Program-made: the position numbers and the translations under genes
NCBI GenBank assembly: GCA_009760855.2
Contig: WPIO01000001.1
Location: 20,467,501 to 20,529,500, forward strand
Source: Cristatella mucedo
Lineage: Eukaryota > Bryozoa > Phylactolaemata > Cristatellidae
DNA: 62,000 nt
Direction of reading: 5' to 3'
The notes under the pieces: generated by a model
Seen by the model: only the letters and a program-made list of their open reading frames with translations
Database searches by the model: none
Told to the model about the DNA's origin: nothing
Shown here: positions 58,789 to 62,000 of the stretch, piece after piece
Numbering within the stretch: the stretch's first letter is position 1
How the letters are laid out: the number at the start of each line of letters is the position of its first letter

Positions 58789-60779
58789 CTAAAGTGACAG
58801 CAAAGAAATAGCACAAATAAAACAATGGATTAAGGTTACTCCGGCATCTAAATATAAACACTAGCCTTATTTTTTAGCAGAGATATAACTCAATGATTAG
58901 CATTTTTTAATGCATGCATGCATACAATCATCTAGAGGTACAAGTTCTTGCTAATCAATTAAATAGACACGAATTCAAAGGCTTCCTTATTCCTTACCAA
59001 CGATCGCTGTAATAGCAAAAGTCGTAATCGTGCATGTAAAGCACAAATGACTCTTAAAGGAGACCAATCATCCCCAGATAAGCAGCTTAAATTTGTCATT
59101 ATAAAATTTCTGGAAAAAGCTATAAAAACATGCTATCAGTATTTTTAATAAAGATTTAGTAAATTTGACTCGGAAAGTTCATAGAATGTCTATTCATGCA
59201 CGTGTAATTGCTGCTGGTATTTCATGTTTTTGACGTTAAATTGTGCGGTTCTAACGTATTCCTTCATTTAGTTTAAACAGCGTTTGCATTGCAGGCAAGG
59301 ATCTTTCTGGTTTGAGTGGCATTTATGACTATCAATGACGACCACATACATGCTGAGCAACAATTCTTTCACCAAATCTTTCTCATTTTAACATTTGTTT
59401 CTCCCATCTTTTTAAGGTCCTGATCCAAACTCAGTCAACGCCTCGCTATCTATCAATTTGTACTAATGAAGTATGCATATGTCACCAGTAACGCATTTCA
59501 AACCCGTGAGCAGCTTGTAAATGCCACATGTAGGTAGCATCCAGCATGTTATGTTGATTTGTTGCTGGTCGGGTACAGTGGTTCAAGTACTCGTCTTGAA
59601 CCAAGGTCAAGGTGAACGAATTTAAAGACCAAGGTCGTGAGCTCGAACTTTGTGGCATATATGAAGCACGTGAATAAAGACCAAGTTCTCGCGGGGATCT
59701 ATGCAAATTGATTATATATTTTTTTATAATTTGCTTGTTGATCAATGAATTTCGCGAAAGGCCTTGAAGTACAACTGAAGACCATCCAGCTAACGAACAA
59801 TTTCTGCGACACATTACTTTAGAAAGTCGCTGTCCGAATGCTTGCTGAAGGCTTCCGGACCTACAAAAAAGGTATAAGTTTTATTATTATACAATCATCT
59901 TGCGATCATTCATTTGGTTGTAACAGCTTTGTCTTAGGAGGCATATGATTGAGCTCTGTCGTTTAGCAGCAGGAATTTCGAGCAACGTTTGCCGACGACG
60001 ACTCTGGCATTTTGCATTGAAATCAGCTAGCCATAGTTTTTTCGAATTCACGAAAATGACAGCTCATGCCTCCCTTTGAAAACAATTTGATCGATGACCA
60101 GACAGACTCATAAATCCATTTGAGCTTAGACTGCAGCCTACTTTTATATAGATGTAGTCGAATCGCAGATCAATTACCCAAAGTGGTTCTGTCCACTATT
60201 GATCGTCTTCATAACCACACACAAAGGATTATATTGCCCAGATATCCCAACGAAGAATGAGTAGAACGTTTCCCCAAACTACCTAAGATGAAGCTGATTA
60301 GCGACTCCATTAGGGACTTAGTGGCAGTAAGAACTAGGCTCTAACACAAACAACATACTTGGCTTAAACAAAACGTGTATTCTTCATCAGGCTCCCAGCT
60401 CAAACGCAGACGTACCTTCTGCACCCGGCTCACAGTGCAGACGACCGTTCAGCCCGGCGTCTACGTTACGTCCTAAGCACAGTCTGCTTGTCCCGACCCT
60501 ACTTATCAGCAACCGCTGATCTCAGGTGGGCCAACGTACTGCAGCCGAAAATCGGCCTGCACCCCGATCACATTATATAATTCCTTTATTTAGTGACTCC
60601 ATCCCCTCAGTGCCATCACCACAGGGCTGCAACCTTACACCACTCGAGTCTTCTACTATTTCCGCTCTCACTACTGTCTCTGTTAAATTCGTCTAAATTT
60701 GCCTCAAACAAGCACTCTGGGTTTGTATAAATGCTCTCCCAACAGCTTTCAGAGGTTCAATGACCTTTTCCAAATGATC
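58789..60779. other. Upstream region of the receptor gene
   Basis: AT-rich and mostly featureless apart from the SINE at 59,564-59,717. The receptor's missing N-terminal exons could be here or to the right. One splice-bounded open stretch (60472-60416) does not match the required phase. Confidence 0.4.
59564..59717 (+). mobile_element. SINE family 1, degraded
   Basis: The head TCGGGTACAGTGGTTCAAGT, a duplicated ACCAAGGTC segment, box B-like GTGAGCTCGAAC, and the tail GAATAAAGACCAAGTTCTCG with GATTATAT. Confidence 0.65.
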
Positions 60780-61360
60780 GTGACCAATTTTGTAAATTCA
60801 TCCCTGATCAGAGCTGAAGATTAAAAGGTGTTGGAGATTAGAATTGAAGTCGTGCCCATCTGAAAGCAGCAATTGCCAGACAATTCATAAAAGGCAGGCC
60901 TCAGATAATGAGAACCTAAATAACACCAGTACATCCGGCTAGTATTCCCTTCTGCCATTCATATCCAAGACATGTGAAAAAGCAGTGGCCCAACGGCTAC
61001 ACGATAATATCTGTTCCTAAGACCTTGCAATCAGGTTCGAATTGAGATTTAGAGCTCACCCTAGCAGAAATACTCTGCTTGGGGTTTACAAGGGTCTTCT
61101 GAACTTCTAACTGGTGATGCTATAGTGAGATCCTCATCGTCTGCTAGGAATTTAGGTGTCCCCTTTGATGACAGTTTAGAGTTTTACGCTTCATTCGCAA
61201 GATAGCAAACATAGCGATAGCATCCATAGCTTGCCACTGCGCTCGACCCTGTCTAAGATCAAGGATTATCTACCACAGTGGCTGGCTGGAAATTTTAAAA
61301 GTTCCCTGGTTTTGTCTGGCCCGGAACCTAGTAATTAGCTTTTGTCTGGACTACCGAAAA
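60780..61360 (+). mobile_element. LINE fragment
   Basis: Broken reverse-transcriptase pieces (SKTCEKAVAQRLHDNI, then RNLGVPFDDSLEFYASF) with the central palm region deleted between them. Confidence 0.55.
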
Positions 61361-61384
61361 GAGCCATCATGCCTCTGCAGCTAT

Positions 61385-62000
61385 AATAATAATCATCTTA
61401 ATAATAATAGTAATAATGTTAAAACACTATTGATTAAGCACCCTCAGAGAACTCATTCTCTCTCTTTCAAGGCGCTATACATTTGTTGCAAGGAAACGTG
61501 ATCGAATGGTTAGTGGTAGCACTCTGAATATACAACAAGAATAACGTGGTCTTGGATGATATGCACATAATCAGTATGTGGTTAGTGGCATCATGCAGTG
61601 CCAGCACACGTAAGCACATAAAGGTCTAACCACAGGGATTGACTAAATACTGCCATAAATAGGTGCGTTTTGAATTTCTTTTTAAATTTTATCAAGTCAA
61701 AGGATGTCGTGACGAAAGTTAGGAGTGAGTTCCAGGCGTTGGGAGCCTAAGAAAATAAGGCAAGGTCTCCAGAGGATTTGATGTTTGTACGAGGTATAGG
61801 CGAACAGTTTGATTCCGAAAAGCAGGTGGCATGATGCTTGGCCTTTTGGGGGTAGATCTGTTAGGTAGGCTAGAGCCAAAGAATGAAGGGAAATAAATGT
61901 GAGCGAAAAAACCTTGAATTCAATCCGTTGCTTGACTGGTATTCAGTGCAGGAAGCAAGAAGTGGTGAGATGTGGCAATTGCGATGCTCACGGCAGACAG
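61385..62000 (-). mobile_element. LINE 3' end, continuing past the window edge
   Basis: Minus-strand copy: the end of the coding region (APNAWNSLLTFVTTSFDLIK-like), then the 3' UTR with CCATTCGATCACGTTTCC, the tail GCGCCTTGAAAGAGAGAGAA, GTTCTCTGAGGGTGCTTAAT and (TTA)n. Confidence 0.75.

Noticed and set aside
60416-60472. Possible further receptor exon (open, AG and GT borders, one cysteine)
   Set aside because: It ends in phase 1 but the next exon at 58788 begins in phase 0, and it has no recognisable motif. It is only possible if another exon lies between.

Overview
This is nuclear DNA from an animal. The genes are intron-rich with GT-AG splice sites. Introns and flanks carry (GA)n, (TA)n and (TG)n arrays, tRNA-derived SINEs and decayed non-LTR retrotransposons. 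A ciliary dynein, IQUB and an IL-17 receptor-like gene together point to a bilaterian, perhaps a marine invertebrate such as a mollusc or another lophotrochozoan. I cannot name the species.

Layout. (1) Positions 324-31,499, minus strand: an axonemal inner-arm dynein heavy chain, best match DNAH7. I could place 38 constitutive exons plus a tandem pair of alternative 39th exons, about 3,280 residues, all joining in consistent splice phase. The gene runs off the left edge, so most of AAA6 and the C-terminal domain are missing. (2) Positions 31,500-33,421: the intergenic space between the dynein and the next gene, which point away from each other. It holds one candidate RFX/X-box. (3) Positions 33,422-39,941, plus strand: a complete 11-exon IQUB gene (801 codons predicted), with a polyadenylation signal at 40,057. 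(4) Positions 41,189-58,788, minus strand: seven exons of an IL-17 receptor-like gene (ectodomain, transmembrane helix, SEFIR domain, cytoplasmic tail). Its 5' end, with the signal peptide and first ectodomain exons, was not found and may lie beyond the right edge. IQUB and this receptor are convergent. (5) The receptor introns and the right flank (42-62 kb) are rich in LINE and SINE copies.

How the genes relate. DNAH7 is the motor of a monomeric inner dynein arm and IQUB is a radial-spoke-associated protein, so the head-to-head pair is a plausible co-regulated ciliary unit. The receptor is functionally unrelated.

Most notable observation. The last dynein exon in the window exists as two tandem 141-bp copies (685-825 and 324-464). 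They have the same splice phases and the same GTAAGTAC donor, and about 60% protein identity. The 220-bp intron between them contains a long inverted repeat (516-555 with 611-650). This looks like an undescribed pair of mutually exclusive exons at the AAA5-AAA6 junction of an axonemal dynein.
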